This document shows positions 40,738-52,400 of a stretch of 64,000 bases of DNA, piece by piece. Made by a program: the position numbers and the translations under genes. Below the pieces are notes generated by a model. The model did no database searches. It saw only the letters and a program-made list of their open reading frames with translations, and was not told the DNA's origin. The stretch's first letter is position 1, and every line of letters starts with the position of its first letter. Source of the DNA: Mermis nigrescens. Its lineage: Eukaryota; Nematoda; Enoplea; Mermithida; Mermithidae. The stretch is from positions 372,001 through 436,000 of the forward strand of contig JAVLUZ010000548.1 of NCBI GenBank assembly GCA_036768485.1, written 5' to 3'.

Positions 40738-41283
40738 TAGTCTGTTTCATTTATCCGAGAGCTTTTTCAGTAAATGTTTTCGGAGGTTACAGTAACCCTT
40801 TATTTCTTATTTACTGTAAGTCGCTAGATCTCACTTTAGATACGTAGCAAGGAAGGGTTTTTCAATAGCATTTTTGCAGCATAATTTATTCTCGTCTTCC
40901 AGCAGATCAATTTACTTACTAATAAGAATCGCGCATTCATCTTATCCTGAGTCGACACTTTAAACACAATCGACTAAGATGTTAAGAAACGCCGCCAACT
41001 CCCGCATAGCTCAGTGGTAAAACCTCTTGCTTGTAGTCGAAGCAACCCGGGTTCGATTCCAACTGATAGCTTTTTGTTTAGCGCACTACTGTAGTATGTC
41101 CCAGCACTGATTAAATGCCTAAATTAAATTTATTTGGGCGTATTAGTGCATTAAAAATGGAAGAATTCTAGCCACTCGCCCTCACTGAGCTGATCTGCCG
41201 AAGTACAGTAATTCATCTTGTTTAGCTTACTGTAGCCCTTAAAAGAATTGACTAAAAAGCTCCCGAATAAATGAAACAGACTA
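40738..41283 (+). mobile_element. tRNA-bearing TA-MITE (family A), copy 3
   Basis: 546 bp between TA (40736-40737) and TA (41284-41285). Ends TAGTCTGTTTCATTTATCCG / CGAATAAATGAAACAGACTA. It sits ~65 bp upstream of the MSP-domain gene start, so it could influence that promoter. Confidence 0.88.
41001..41070 (+). tRNA. tRNA-like unit inside MITE copy 3
   Basis: CCCGCATAGCTCAGTGGTAA (box A) and CCGGGTTCGATTCCAAC (box B) with the same TTGCT...AGCAA arm as copy 1. The acceptor stem does not close. Interpreted as a tRNA-derived pol III promoter unit. Confidence 0.55.
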
Positions 41284-42555
41284 TAGTTCATTGCATATTT
41301 GACGAGCGGTATATCTACATATGTATTCTTACTGACAAACCAAAGCACTATCTAACGGAACGAATATGGAAAGCGCAAATATTTCAAAGATCAAATTATT
41401 TAAGCTCAGGCCTGGTAATGGGATCCACTCCCAAATTGGCGTAAACAAGAATTTAAAAGACCCCAGAATTTACTTTCAAAATTTTTGACGTTTTTGCGCG
41501 ATTCTTTCAGTCATGATGAGCGCACAACTAGAAACGTCGAAAATAGTGCTTAACGCGTAACGGAATAATCTTCGACACTTTATAGACTCTTAAAGATTTT
41601 TGGACCCTAAAAATTTAGGCGATGCTAGTGTATGGATCCAAGCATCTAACGCAATGTGTACTCAAAATCATACAGACGTTAATGTGAAGATTTGGACAAC
41701 CACTTGCGGTGTCTACGAAATAAGAAACATTTTTGAAGTGCGCATATATCCTATGAAAACCCACCAAATATTGTCAAAACAGATAGTAATTTCGTAAACT
41801 GATCATCGCTAAACCTATTCGTACTTGAAAAATGCTAACGACGCTGAGACCAAAGTAAAAAAATGGATTGATGCTCAAAAACTAAGCACGGATGATCATG
41901 TTGAGGTATACGACGTAGTCATCCAGCCCATATGTCACACCTTGTTTTAGCCTGATTTTCTCGTTAAGTAGTTTTTGCACAATCCGATATGTAAATCTGT
42001 GAGCTGTCTTCATAATTTTAGTCGAACACTTACACTAATATGGCAACTTACAACAAAAGACGATATTTTTCGTTATTGGTGCTGGATGTTAGGATTTAGT
42101 CCGTACGTTTGCAGTGACCATCAGACATGCACATGGGGTTTGGGGGTTTGGCTTGACCCCTCAAAATGGAAAATAGGAAATTTCCGGAGAAAAATCGAGG
42201 CAAAGTTAGGGCGAAACTTGGATAAAAAATCTAAAATTTTCTTTGTGCTCGAAATTGACCAGCAAATGCGGAATAACGTTGTTTAAAGCTATTGTAACAG
42301 GGAAGGGAGTAACTTAAGAATATGGTACTTTCAGAATATAAGAAATAAACTTCAGAAAAGCGAATTTTTTCGCTCAGTACTTAGAACATGTTGAAAGAAA
42401 GCGCGGAAAAAAATTTCATCCGTCTATGATCAATATTACAAAAGCTATGGGTTTCGTTAATTAGCCTCTTCTCGACCTAAACAAGCATCTTCTCGACCTA
42501 AGTATTCGAAGATTCAAACAGCTGAATGCAGAATCACATGCAGATACCCAATTTA
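41284..42555. other. Repeat-derived intergenic DNA, no gene
   Basis: Open frames at 41600-41797 and 41975-42286 have no family resemblance. The latter covers a repeat related to the 20399 element (CAGACATGCACATGGGGTTT, TTCCGGAGAAAAATCGAGGC). Confidence 0.4.
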
Positions 42556-42714
42556 CGTCGGCCTAAGCATCTATACATCGACCTAAGCATCTATACATCG
42601 ACCTAAGCATCTATACATCGACCTAAGCATCTATGTATACATCCATCTAAGCATCTATACATCGACCTAAGCATCTAAACATCGACCTGAGCGGGAGCGG
42701 CTTTGACCTAAGCA
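42556..42714. repeat. 20-bp tandem repeat (CTAAGCATCTATACATCGAC)
   Basis: About seven units with small changes and one 28-bp variant. Confidence 0.9.
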
Positions 42715-43809
42715 GCTTAAAACACCTTTTTAGATATACTAAGCCTAAGCCTAAGTATAATAGAAGCAAAAACTTAGATTTTTGTATATCTTGTCAAGTA
42801 AAACCGAAAAAAAACATGCAAAAAATATGAAAATTTTTTAAAGTTTTTTAAAATTTCAAACAGCTTTTCGCGCCTTTTTTCTTTCTTCTCCTTCTTTGCT
42901 ATGCTTCCTCTCGTAATTTCAGCCCATATTATTTATTTATGACAAATGTGTAAGTCCTTGGATCGAGCCGTTTAATCGTCCCACCCAACGCTCACATAGA
43001 GAGTTGCCTGCAATTTTGCAAGTATGGCCCAGATTTCCACCAAATTTTTTCCGCGCTTCAATTTATCATGTTCTACCATTTTGGCATTCCATATTCGTTT
43101 TGCTCCTTTTCTAAAAGTACCATATTCTTAAGTTTAGCCTTGTAGCAGTAATACCAGTTTAGGTCATTTTGGCTCACAAAAGTTCACTCGCTGACTCACA
43201 TAACAACAGACCTTTAAGTTGAAAAGCCAAGAAACGTGCTAAACATCAATAATGCTGAGAAAGGAGCGCTTTCGAGTTCTGTTTCCAGCCAAACTACTTT
43301 ATTCTTGTGACTGATAGCGCGAACAAATGAAGTAATTCATCACATCAATAAGCTATGCCTTCCGGTGTGTAAATTATCATCATCGCATTGCAAAGAGCCT
43401 ACATTCTGCACCACCGCGGTTGAACAAAAAGTCAGTTTTACGTTTAGCTTGCGATTTCAACTTAAAAACTTTGTTGGAAACTGATACTCGCCTATACCAA
43501 TGCGTTGAATGATCCGTATTCACTGTAAGCTGTCAGCATAACGGCGGCGAAAATTGTCTAAAGGAAACTGCAAGGTTAACTGAAAGAAATTTATAGATTT
43601 CGTGCTCTCAGTCATTTTCACAAAAAAAGCGATTCAATTTCGATAGTTGTTTACACGCAGTAAAGAGACTGAAACGTTGTGAAATTTGATCGACTACGAG
43701 GTTACGAAACTGTTCAAAGAAAAATTAACTTCATCAATCGTTAAACACTGAGTACTCTGATTACAGTAATTCCAAATTAGATTTACGTCAATCTACATTT
43801 TTGATTGGA
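42715..43809. other. Intergenic DNA, no gene seen
   Basis: AT-rich. A weak family B remnant (AACTGCAAGGTTAACTGAAA) ends at about 43590. Confidence 0.35.
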
Positions 43810-44046
43810 CCTTAGTTTTTTTCACGAAACCTTGTGCATGGATCATAATTTTCGAATAAATGTAAATTGATTACAAAGGCGGTTTAAACTGAAGTAACAA
43901 TCACGAAACTTTGCATTGCAATTGATAAGCATATGAAATTTTACTATGCGAAATTGTATCACATTAGGCTGTCTAGAAATCACTTCTATAGCTACTTGCT
44001 TGAAGCAAAAAATTGATTTTCATGCACAAGGTTTCGTGAAATAGAC
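43810..44046. mobile_element. TA-MITE family C, complete copy
   Basis: Ends TTCACGAAACCTTGTGCATG and CATGCACAAGGTTTCGTGAA ... TAGACTA, ~230 bp. Its right TA is shared with the next MITE, which begins at 44049. Confidence 0.75.
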
Positions 44047-44048
44047 TA

Positions 44049-44220
44049 TAGTCTGTTTCATTTAACTTTGCGGTTCTATTTTAAATTTTTCCGCAAGAAT
44101 CAGGCTGCGAACGTGGTTTAAAATTTTGATGCAGTAATGCGGATTGACAATGGCATACGTCTCCATATGACTCGATATACTGTAGAACATCATATTTACC
44201 GAATTAATTTAAAACATAAC
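44049..44220. mobile_element. TA-MITE family B, right-truncated copy
   Basis: TAGTCTGTTTCATTTAACTT then CGGTTCT, CAGGCTGCGAACGTGG, TGATGCAGTAATGCGG. No right terminus is found. Confidence 0.65.
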
Positions 44221-44262
44221 ATCCATGAGACTCAGCGTTCCTGGCCATTTACACTTATGTTA

Positions 44263-44484
44263 TAGCCTGTTTCATTTAACTTTGCGGCTTTCTATCGAAT
44301 TTAATCCGCACAAATCAGGCTACAAAAGCGGCTTAAAATTATGATACAGTAATTTGGCTTTACAGTGGCAGACGTCCCACCGTAACTCGATATACCTACT
44401 ATATTATAACTAAGGCGTTAATTTAAAATCCTTTTGTAGGCACTTCAAATTTTTTAGAAAACCTGAGAGTTAAATGAAAGCTTG
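44263..44484. mobile_element. TA-MITE family B, copy
   Basis: TAGCCTGTTTCATTTAACTT ... CCTGAGAGTTAAATGAAA, with the interior AAATCAGGCTACAAAAGCGG. Confidence 0.7.
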
Positions 44485-44675
44485 AAGAAACTGCGGGTGC
44501 CGTTATTATTGCTTATACAGGGTGAGTGAGAGATAGAAGTAAAATTGGAAAGGGCTAAATAAGGATAATACGAAACATTAACAAATATGACATAAACATT
44601 TCTCGACAATTCACCGCATGTTGATTGTTCATCTTTTATCTACTGTAAGTAGAACACTAACACTTTCGAAATCGT

Positions 44676-44732
44676 CTGCGATAGCTCAGTTGGTAAGAGC
44701 AGCGGTCCGGTCAACCGTGGTCGCGGTCGCAG
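44676..44732 (+). tRNA. tRNA pseudogene lacking the T-arm
   Basis: The acceptor stem pairs (CTGCGAT with GTCGCAG), and the D-arm AGCTCAGTTGGTAAGAGC and GCGGT/ACCGT anticodon stem are present. The TTCGAGTCC arm is missing (GGTCGCGGTCGCAG). Anticodon not called. Confidence 0.55.
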
Positions 44733-44840
44733 CTACTATTTTTACACTGAAAATCTTGAGTAGAAACGGCTTGGCTGCTATTGATTCAAAGTCCTATTCA
44801 TTCAAAAGGGGAAGGAGTGTAAGTAGAACACTTACATTTG

Positions 44841-44908
44841 TAAGTAGCTCAGTTGGTAAGAACAGCGGTCCGGTCAACCGTGGTCTCGGGTTCGAGTCCC
44901 GGTCGCAG
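44841..44908 (+). tRNA. tRNA-like copy with intact T-arm
   Basis: TAGCTCAGTTGGTAAGAAC, GCGGTCCGGTCAACCGT and TCGGGTTCGAGTCCCGG are intact, but the 5' acceptor half is replaced (GTAAGT). Position 33 would be C, not T. Probably a pseudogene or SINE head. Confidence 0.5.
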
Positions 44909-44933
44909 CTACTACTTTTACACTACTTACCTT

Positions 44934-45458
44934 TTTTTGCAAATGGGGAGCGAAGCAAGCATTTAAATTGTAACAAAATTCAAAAATATGCGAAGTTATG
45001 GTTTACATGCGTTCTGTTTAAACTGTAAAAAAACGAGAAAATAACCCGATTGATCTATACTTTTTACGATTAAGGGTAATATAATTCGAGTTCTCTCTCT
45101 GTGTGTGCGTGTGTATGTGTGTGTGTGTGGAAAGAATATTTACTGGATGATACATTCATACTCATATTTTGGCTCAATCGGTATTCCGGGCCCCTGAGTC
45201 CTATTTTTTCATCAAAATAGCTCGATCGGGCTCTTGAAACCCAGGAACGACGGTTTACCACAAGTTTTGGCAGCTTTTCTGTGCAGTTTACAATACCCTC
45301 TTGTTGTCATATCCACGGAAAACCGGAGCATAAGATTTTAGTAAATTGAGCAAAATGAAATTACTCGTTGTAAAGTTATTGACCTGACATTGTAAATCTC
45401 GGTGAGCGTAGTGATTTAAAATAAGAATAATTTATGTATACTTGTAGTTTATTTTATC
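44934..45458. other. Intergenic DNA with short GT tract (45098-45128)
   Basis: No gene. TGTGTGTGCGTGTGTATGTG microsatellite. Confidence 0.4.
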
Positions 45459-45676
45459 TAGCTTTTTTGTTTCATTTAACTTTGCGGTTTTCTCTTGAAT
45501 TTAAGCCGTATGAATCAAGCTACAAAAGTGGTTTAAACTTTTGATGCAGTGATGCGGTTTGGCAATAGCAAGCGTCTTACCGCAACTCGATTTACTGTAG
45601 AATATCTTAACTATACTATTAGTTCAAACTAGCACTTTAAATTTTTTCTAAAACCTCACTTAAATGAAACAGACTA
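45459..45676. mobile_element. TA-MITE family B, copy
   Basis: Right end AAATGAAACAGACTA with TA following. Interior AATCAAGCTACAAAAGTGG, TTTGATGCAGTGATGCGG, CGTCTTACCGCAACTCGAT. The left end is slightly worn. Confidence 0.75.
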
Positions 45677-45744
45677 TAGCGAGTTTTAAAAATCATCTCC
45701 GACAAAAAGCTGACAGATTGCGATTATAGCATTGATTATATATA
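45677..45744. mobile_element. TA-MITE family D fragment
   Basis: CTCCGACAAAAAGCTGACAG and ATTGCGATTATAGCATTGAT, cut by the fold-back element that follows. Confidence 0.5.
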
Positions 45745-45746
45745 TA

Positions 45747-46501
45747 CTAGCAAAGAAAAATGCTCCGATGGAACAAAAAAGATGAATATACTTGGAATTG
45801 TGGATTATTAAGGATGTAAAAGGAGGGGACTAGGAAAAATCTACCTAAAGTCGCAAAATCTGCTAAAAATCAGACTTTCTCTAAGCAACGCAAAAAAATC
45901 GATGTATATTCTGCGGCCTCTAAAAAGTGTCTTTTTTAAATAATGTTCGAAGTTTCAGATAAGAGTGTACGAAATCTATCAAGATTACTTTTTTAAATTG
46001 CTGGCACCTGATTGATAGAAAACTAAGAGGTATTGTATTTAAAGTGGTTTTATCTTGTTATGAGCATTATAGCAAGCAAAGCAGGGGCTGATTGATTAGT
46101 GCACACAATCGTTTCGGGCATGCTAGTGTCATTTAGTCTGTTTCAAGTCAACTTACGCGTTTCCTACTGTTTTAAACCAACCATGTCTCCAATTGTCTTC
46201 GATGCTTGCTATTTCATCCAATTGGCTTAGAAGACTGTTAGTTTACTCAATATCATTTCCCATAGCTACTGCATAGCTAGCGTGCTCTTTTTCAATCATT
46301 TTTATGGTTAAATATTTATTTTAATCTGTTGGCCGCAGAATATACATCGATTTTTTGCGTTGCTTAGAGAAAGTCTGATTTTTAGCAGATTTTGCGACTT
46401 TAGGTAGATTTTTCCTAGTCCCCTCCTTTTACATCCTTAATAATCCACAATTCCACGTATATTCATCTTTTTTGTTCCATCGGAGCATTTTTCTTTGCTA
46501 G
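45747..46501. mobile_element. 755-bp fold-back DNA element with ~170-bp TIRs
   Basis: Flanked by TA (45745-45746 and 46502-46503). The left arm from CTAGCAAAGAAAAATGCTCC to ATCGATGTATATTCTGCGG (to about 45921) is inverted at 46331-46501 with very few mismatches. There is no transposase in the ~410-bp centre, which contains GTCTGTTTCAAGTCAACTTA. The nearly identical arms suggest recent insertion or gene conversion. Confidence 0.88.
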
Positions 46502-46512
46502 TACCCCACTTT

Positions 46513-47050
46513 TAATTAGTATGATTTAAGTGCATCAGTCAGTATACACATACAGTAACATGCCATTATAATGACAGCAGTCTAAGGACACGGAAAACAA
46601 TAATGTTCTTAACATCAGCATTATCCTTTTCAAACAAGACAACCTTACATTATTTTAACAGATCAAAGTTTTACAGCATTAACTTTACGAAAATATCAAG
46701 TGTAAGGAACACTAACGCTCAGATTTGGAAGTAAAATAAATTTGTAGTATAAACTACATTTTAACAACAAATGATTAGTGCAAAATTCACACAACTACTA
46801 GGTGTAGAGAAAACTAATAGTCAGATTCTCAATTCTGATTTTACGTAGAACATTTTGAAAAAATTAAGCTTCCGCAAGGCTCTAGAACAAGAGTTGAGTT
46901 AATAGGCAGTGTAAACTTTACACAACCACAGAGTTTAAAGAAAATTTCAGTCGGATTCGTAATTCTGATATTACGATCAACATTTATGAAAAAATTTAGT
47001 CTCCACAATGGCCCAAGGACAAATAAATATCAGATGTGTTAACGTAGACT
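46513..47050. repeat. Diverged ~130-bp tandem units related to the 460-bp satellite
   Basis: Units near 46821 and 46951 share CAGATTCT..AATTCTGA, ACATTTTGAAAAAATTAAG and TCCRCAA. They also carry GTGTAAACTTTACAC, which is typical of the satellite at 63064 onward. Confidence 0.5.
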
Positions 47051-47980
47051 CAAGCTACGTTGACTTCGCTTACTTAACCCGAATCTCAAGCTAATGCGCT
47101 CACACGGGGGTTCTCGCCCATTTTAGGAGGTCGATCACCAGCCGGCGATTCGGGGTAAGCGGCCCGGCCTATTCAAGGTAGCCCGTCCCTTTACGCACGC
47201 ACCTAGTGAAACTTACTTATTTAACCCCTTTGAGATTAAGTACCTAATTAAAGTAAGTTCCCCGCAAACCTAATTGAGGGCTCAAAAAGATTATTATTTT
47301 ACTTGTTTTGGACCGAATTCCGGTGCTTGAAAATATTAAGGGTTCCTAAGTATAGTGTAGCACAAGGACAGAATTCAACAGCACGGAAATTCAACCGAGC
47401 CCAGCATGGTTAATTAAATGATTAATTTTTACAATATTTTTTGGACAGAAAAATTATGAAGCAATTAAAAAGCGACAGCATGGAGGATACATCCTGCTGA
47501 CCGTCGTGTTACGCTAATCGGGTAAAATCAAAAATGTAATTAAACAAGGGCACAAAGCCCTGCCAAAGGCATACAACAACTGATGCCAATTGGCACAAAC
47601 ACGGAATGATTAAAACAAAGCGTACGGCTAAAGAAGCGTGCACACTATGCAGGAAAACTAACAGACGCTCCTGCAGCCAAGCAGATAAAAAGGCAGGACG
47701 CCCGTTCTCACGTACGGCGACGAAAGTAAAAAGAAGATACGCTCAGCGCGGAAGCTAGCGGAGAGGCTCTCAAGCTCAAAAAACTAATTGTAAAATGTGT
47801 ATCTAGTAAAGGTCAACCGGGTGCTCTAACAGCAGTTTTATCCGGCGGGAAAAAGAGGCGTAACAACACGAACCAAGAGATATGAAAAGGATATATGAAT
47901 ACGACAACAGGCCTATGCGGGGCAAAGCTTACGGTAAAGGTATGTACAAACGAGACAGGCACAAATATGAGACACACACA
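47051..47980. other. Non-coding sequence, possibly an older retroelement
   Basis: Higher GC than neighbours, with no ORF over 60 codons. Words such as GCCGGCGATTCGGGGTAAGC suggest LTR or leader sequence of another retroelement, but no termini could be defined. Confidence 0.25.
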
Positions 47981-47984
47981 TATG
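47981..47984. repeat. Target-site duplication TATG (left)
   Basis: Same four bases as 62130-62133. Confidence 0.85.
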
Positions 47985-49020
47985 TGTAAATACAGAGGTG
48001 CCCTATGTGTACAAGGATGACATAGGACACATGGTATTTGCCTTCGAGATTTACCTAGGTACGTAGGTACTCAAGTCTATGCTTAGTGTTGGCCCCGATT
48101 GCGCGGCTCTAATGGCTTTCTGATCTTTGACCCTCTTAGAGACCTTACGGCTTTGATCCCCTCAGCCCTAATATTGCTGGCCGCTTTTATGTCGGGTGAT
48201 CTCAGCAGCGGGGCCCTAAGACCTAAGGCTACCTACCTAGTCTCAAATCTCTGTCGTATGGAGGTCAGTTGGACTCATTCAAGCTCAAGTTGTTATTTAA
48301 CTTATTTTCAATCAGTGCTCAGTCAGGAATGTTTTCGGTTCCTAATTTGTGTAGCACGCTGGAACAATGAAAACAACAACGAGCTCTACGCTGATCAACT
48401 TTTTATAAATTAAATAATATTTTTGATCAATTTTTGGCTTGAGAAATAAATTCAGATTTTTGAATAAAATAAACTATCATACGAAATTACCAACAGTCCA
48501 CTAGATGGGTGGAAATCCTCGACGTAGGAATGGTGGTCGACCTAACCCTCGGTATAAATCCGGGTAGGTTTTCTTTTATTCGATCGAATTCATCGCCTAC
48601 AGCCGACAACAAAATACGCAAAAGAAAAATGACAATGTACAGATTATACAGTCGAACAACCGCCAACAGTAAAAACCAAAAGCCACCAAAACACAATGTT
48701 ACGTACACTGGCCTCAAGGACCATTACAGTAAATTAAAGAAAGATCAATTAAATGTAATACTGATAAGCTTTTATCTCAGATCGAATATTCCTCGATTGC
48801 ACAAGCGGTGCATGCATGAAACAATTACTATTATCATACACTTAACTCTATGCTACAATGACAAATATCTTAAATATTTTTTATTATTGAAAATTTGGGA
48901 AATAATGGGAAGACCGAAGGCATAGCCCACAGTGCACTATCATATATAGCTACTAGTAGCTATGTTATGGCTATCGCGAACTGGGGTTATGCAAGCTCGC
49001 CTACCGTAACTCGCATTACA
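47985..49020 (-). repeat. 3' LTR of the retrotransposon
   Basis: 1036 bp, TGTAAATACAGAGGTGCCC ... CTCGCATTACA in plus-strand view. Aligns end to end with 61111-62129. The 138-codon plus-strand frame inside it is not a gene. Confidence 0.92.
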
Positions 49021-49030
49021 CTCCCCACGC
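49021..49030 (-). promoter_or_regulatory. Polypurine tract next to the 3' LTR
   Basis: The minus strand reads GCGTGGGGAG immediately before the LTR, as expected for plus-strand DNA priming in an LTR element. Confidence 0.5.
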
Positions 49031-49429
49031 AGATAGAAAAATTCGAAACGTGGTGGAGAGTTTTTTCGGTATAAACAACGCCACTAGCGCCATGACGCTC
49101 TATAAATCAAGGCTCTCTGGCGTTCGCAACGATTTACCGCGTCCGCAATGCCTCATTCTGAGCGAACGTGAAACGAAAATAAAAAGAACGAAAATAACAA
49201 ATATCGATAACCGGCAGAATCGTCAACGATGACTCTGTCACTGTGAAAACTCGAGCAACACTCTCAATGGCGCTAGGGATAACTATTTTGTTGCCCAAGT
49301 AATGAACTCCAGTCTTGACAGTTCATCCGCTGTCCCATTAGCCTCCTTCAGTCCCTGGTAATGAGAAAAATTTTAAATTGAAAAATTTGTAGATTAAAAA
49401 GAAAATTAACCCCTTGTCCGTTAAAGAGT
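49031..49429. other. Untranslated 3' part of the LTR element
   Basis: No coding signal on the element strand. Contains AT-rich spacer and GAACGAAAATAACAAATATC-like words. Confidence 0.35.
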
Positions 49430-52400
49430 TAAGATACCATAATAGTAACACTGCTAATTGAGCAAAAAGACAAATTAAAATAATGGAATGATAAGGCAAA
49501 ATTATGCTGAGCAAAATTTAAAGACACTGACGAGTTAAAACACGAGGTAACGAGCAAAATGAGAAAATGGCAATTATGATAACGAGGAAAAATACAAGCA
49601 CCGGCCAAAAGAAAATTTTTACAGCAAGAGAAAATGACAAGAGAAAAAATACACAAGAAATAAACGATATACACGAAGTCCTGAATCCACATCAGAGCAA
49701 AAAACGAAAAATTGACGAAAAGCTGTTGGTCAAGTCGACGCCAAGCCAGAGAGTTCCAAAAGTTCAGGCACGCTGAACTTGTAAATTAATATTGATCGCG
49801 ATAATTGGCCTTCGAGCCATAGGATTTTACTTCATCGCCGTATTGCCGCTGAAAATGTTCGATCCGACTGGCCTGACGCCAGACTAACCGTCACGATACT
49901 GATATGGCGTATTGCCTACGCCCGTACATATGCTGGCGAAGCGTCGATGGATTGACGTTGATCATTGTCCTCAAAATCCTCGTCGTCCTCGTAATTGTCC
50001 ATGAACGACACGGTATGGGTGGCGGCCGGAGTAAATAATTGCCCGGCGAAAACCGTAAGTTTGTTCGCGAGAAGGTTCACGTGGACGTTGCTGTTGTTGA
50101 GTAACAGGCCACGGCTTGGGGCAGGCGGACCGGGCGAGGTTGTGGCTGATAGCCCCCAGTGGCTGGTTGACTTTGTTCCAACGGTGATCGATACGACTGG
50201 TCCCAGGCATTGTTGACGCGCTAAGTGGATTGTGACCGCCCCGATGAGTTACGCGGGCTCCGACTGTGGCGGACGGCGGTGTTCATAAGGCTGTTGCTGC
50301 GGGCGCAACAGATGACCAGCATCGGCCTGGAGAATATGCCTTGAACGCCACGCGGATTCCGTGAATTGCTGCTGTTGCCGCGGTTGGGTCTGTGGTCTTG
50401 TGTATTAAGGTACATGTGGTTTTACTTGTGTCTGCGGTTGTGCTTGTGATTGTGAATGGTGATGCGTTTGAGCATAGCGTTGCCGGGATGACTGCGGGTC
50501 TTGCCGCCTCGATCCTCTTTGGCCTAAACGTGCTTTTGGGCTGCAACTTCAGCTTGAACGAGCCTTCTGACTCGTTGTTTTTCCAAATTCTTTAACCGAC
50601 GCAAAGTGTGCTCGGATTTAGTATCGTAAAAACGATTCAATTTGGCTTTATGTTTGTCTTCTGACAGACGAACTTCTGACGATCAGCAAGAGAACCGGCG
50701 GCACGTAACTTTGTCGCACGCCGTGGCATTTCAGTAGCCAAATTCTCACAATTGCGTTGCTCGATTGTCATGCGTGTTCTACGCATTGCGATTTGTGCTT
50801 CCAAAGAAAGATCGACTTCGGGCATATCAAGGCTCGCTGCATCCGCTCGGGTCCTGCGAGGATGCCTGTCGCCTTTCTCACGAATTTTCTAATTCGCCTT
50901 GAATTCTGTGTTTGAGATAAAACACAGATTTTTGACGACCTCGAAAATGATCGAATTGAGCCGGAATCAAGCGGCGGGCGGTTGCTAACCGGAATTTGCC
51001 GAATCATGTTGTGTAAAACATGAGGACTTTCTGATTTGTGCCGTTAAGTCCGGGAATTCCGACAGCTTCCTACGTGGCAAAGTTGTGTAAGATTCGCTTA
51101 AGGAATGCTACGCGCAACATGCGACGTAACTGCTCCACCATGCGCCAAATCCTGACCCGGGATTACCGTAGGCATATGCAAAGAAGTGGAATTTCCTATC
51201 CAAAAATTCAAAAGCGTTTGTAGCGCCATGACGTCTATTGAAGAAAAGATCGTCATGTGTCAATACTCTGAATCATATATACGTACTGAAATTCACGGAA
51301 AGTATCAAAATGTCAACCATCTGACGCGCCGATATTAAAATGGGCGCTAGGTGATCTGGTGCTGGAGACATCCTGTGCGGATATAAGTCCGGACAAATCT
51401 GATGTGCAACGCCATCAATCACCTCACTCGGTGCGTCAAGGTGTGGGTGTACGACCAAATACCGAGCGGAACCTGTACAACATCATTCCGGTTGTGATAA
51501 AGAACCGTATGCGCATGAAGTATTGGTCTGGATACCAATCGGTTAAACACGCCACTCCGCTAATAAACCAAGGTGCGGGCTCACATCGGCATCAGCCGGG
51601 GGCTGTGCGATTGTAGACCACACTAATGGACGCGAGGGCGAGTCAGTCGAAGTCGCGTACTGCAAATGAATTGCATACACTGATCGAAGTACACTTGAGC
51701 AGCTTCGACCAACTGACTGCATAAACGCGATCCTGCAACCCTCACCCAAATAGGAACGTAGCTCGTGCAAAACGACTGGCGCGATAGTACACGGTGGTTT
51801 GCACGTCAGATTTTCCATCATGGTGAAAAAATGCTGTACGTAGCGCGAGCGATTTTGTACTCTAGCGCTTTCATTCGCGGCACATACCCGCAAATAGCTT
51901 GAACATGCGCAGGTATTGCGACTTCCATATTTGATGATTGGCTTCTTGCGTAACCTGTGGTTGGATATTTGCCAAGGTACTTAGACAAACCCGTCATGGC
52001 CATCGAAGTCAGAAACGAGTATCCGGTGCCGACGTACCTTGTGGCACGGACTGAGATGTGACTTGCGTGTATAATGCTACTTGTGGTACTTTGTGTGCAG
52101 CTAGTGTAATCTGTGGTTGCGGGCAGGAAAACCGATAATCTCAGTCATGATGACATCAGGATCTTCTGACGCTCTGCCCCAACCGGCTGAGGAGTCGGTG
52201 AAGGTCCGAGCGAACTGATACCCAAGGGTGCTTGTTGAGCCGCCGCAAGCAATTGCGAGACAATCGGTTGCGAAACGGTAACAGCCCCTTTTCTAGCCAT
52301 TGCCGTGCGTGTTACACGCGGTGGCGTCACGTTAGCTTGTCTTTCCGCCTCCTCGGCGTCAGGGGATAACGCCACTCAGCGTTTGAGATAAATCATCATC

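Larger units (their letters stand above)
44643..44933 (+). repeat. Tandem pair of tRNA-derived SINE-like units
   Basis: Two direct units each begin GTAAGTAGAACACTAACA or GTAAGTAGAACACTTACA and carry a tRNA-like core followed by CTACTATTTTTACACT or CTACTACTTTTACACT. About 175 bp apart. The 136-codon frame here is not a gene. Confidence 0.65.

Noticed and set aside
44618..45028. 136-codon plus-strand frame
   Set aside because: It runs through the two tRNA-like units and is not a protein gene.
48509..48925. 138-codon plus-strand frame with plausible composition
   Set aside because: It lies wholly inside the 3' LTR and is not preserved in the other LTR or the solo LTR.
50392..50595. Plus-strand frame with hydrophobic, signal-like start (VLLVSAVVLVIVNG)
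   Set aside because: Antisense to the LTR element's reading direction and overlapping its minus-strand coding-like patches; most likely a shadow.
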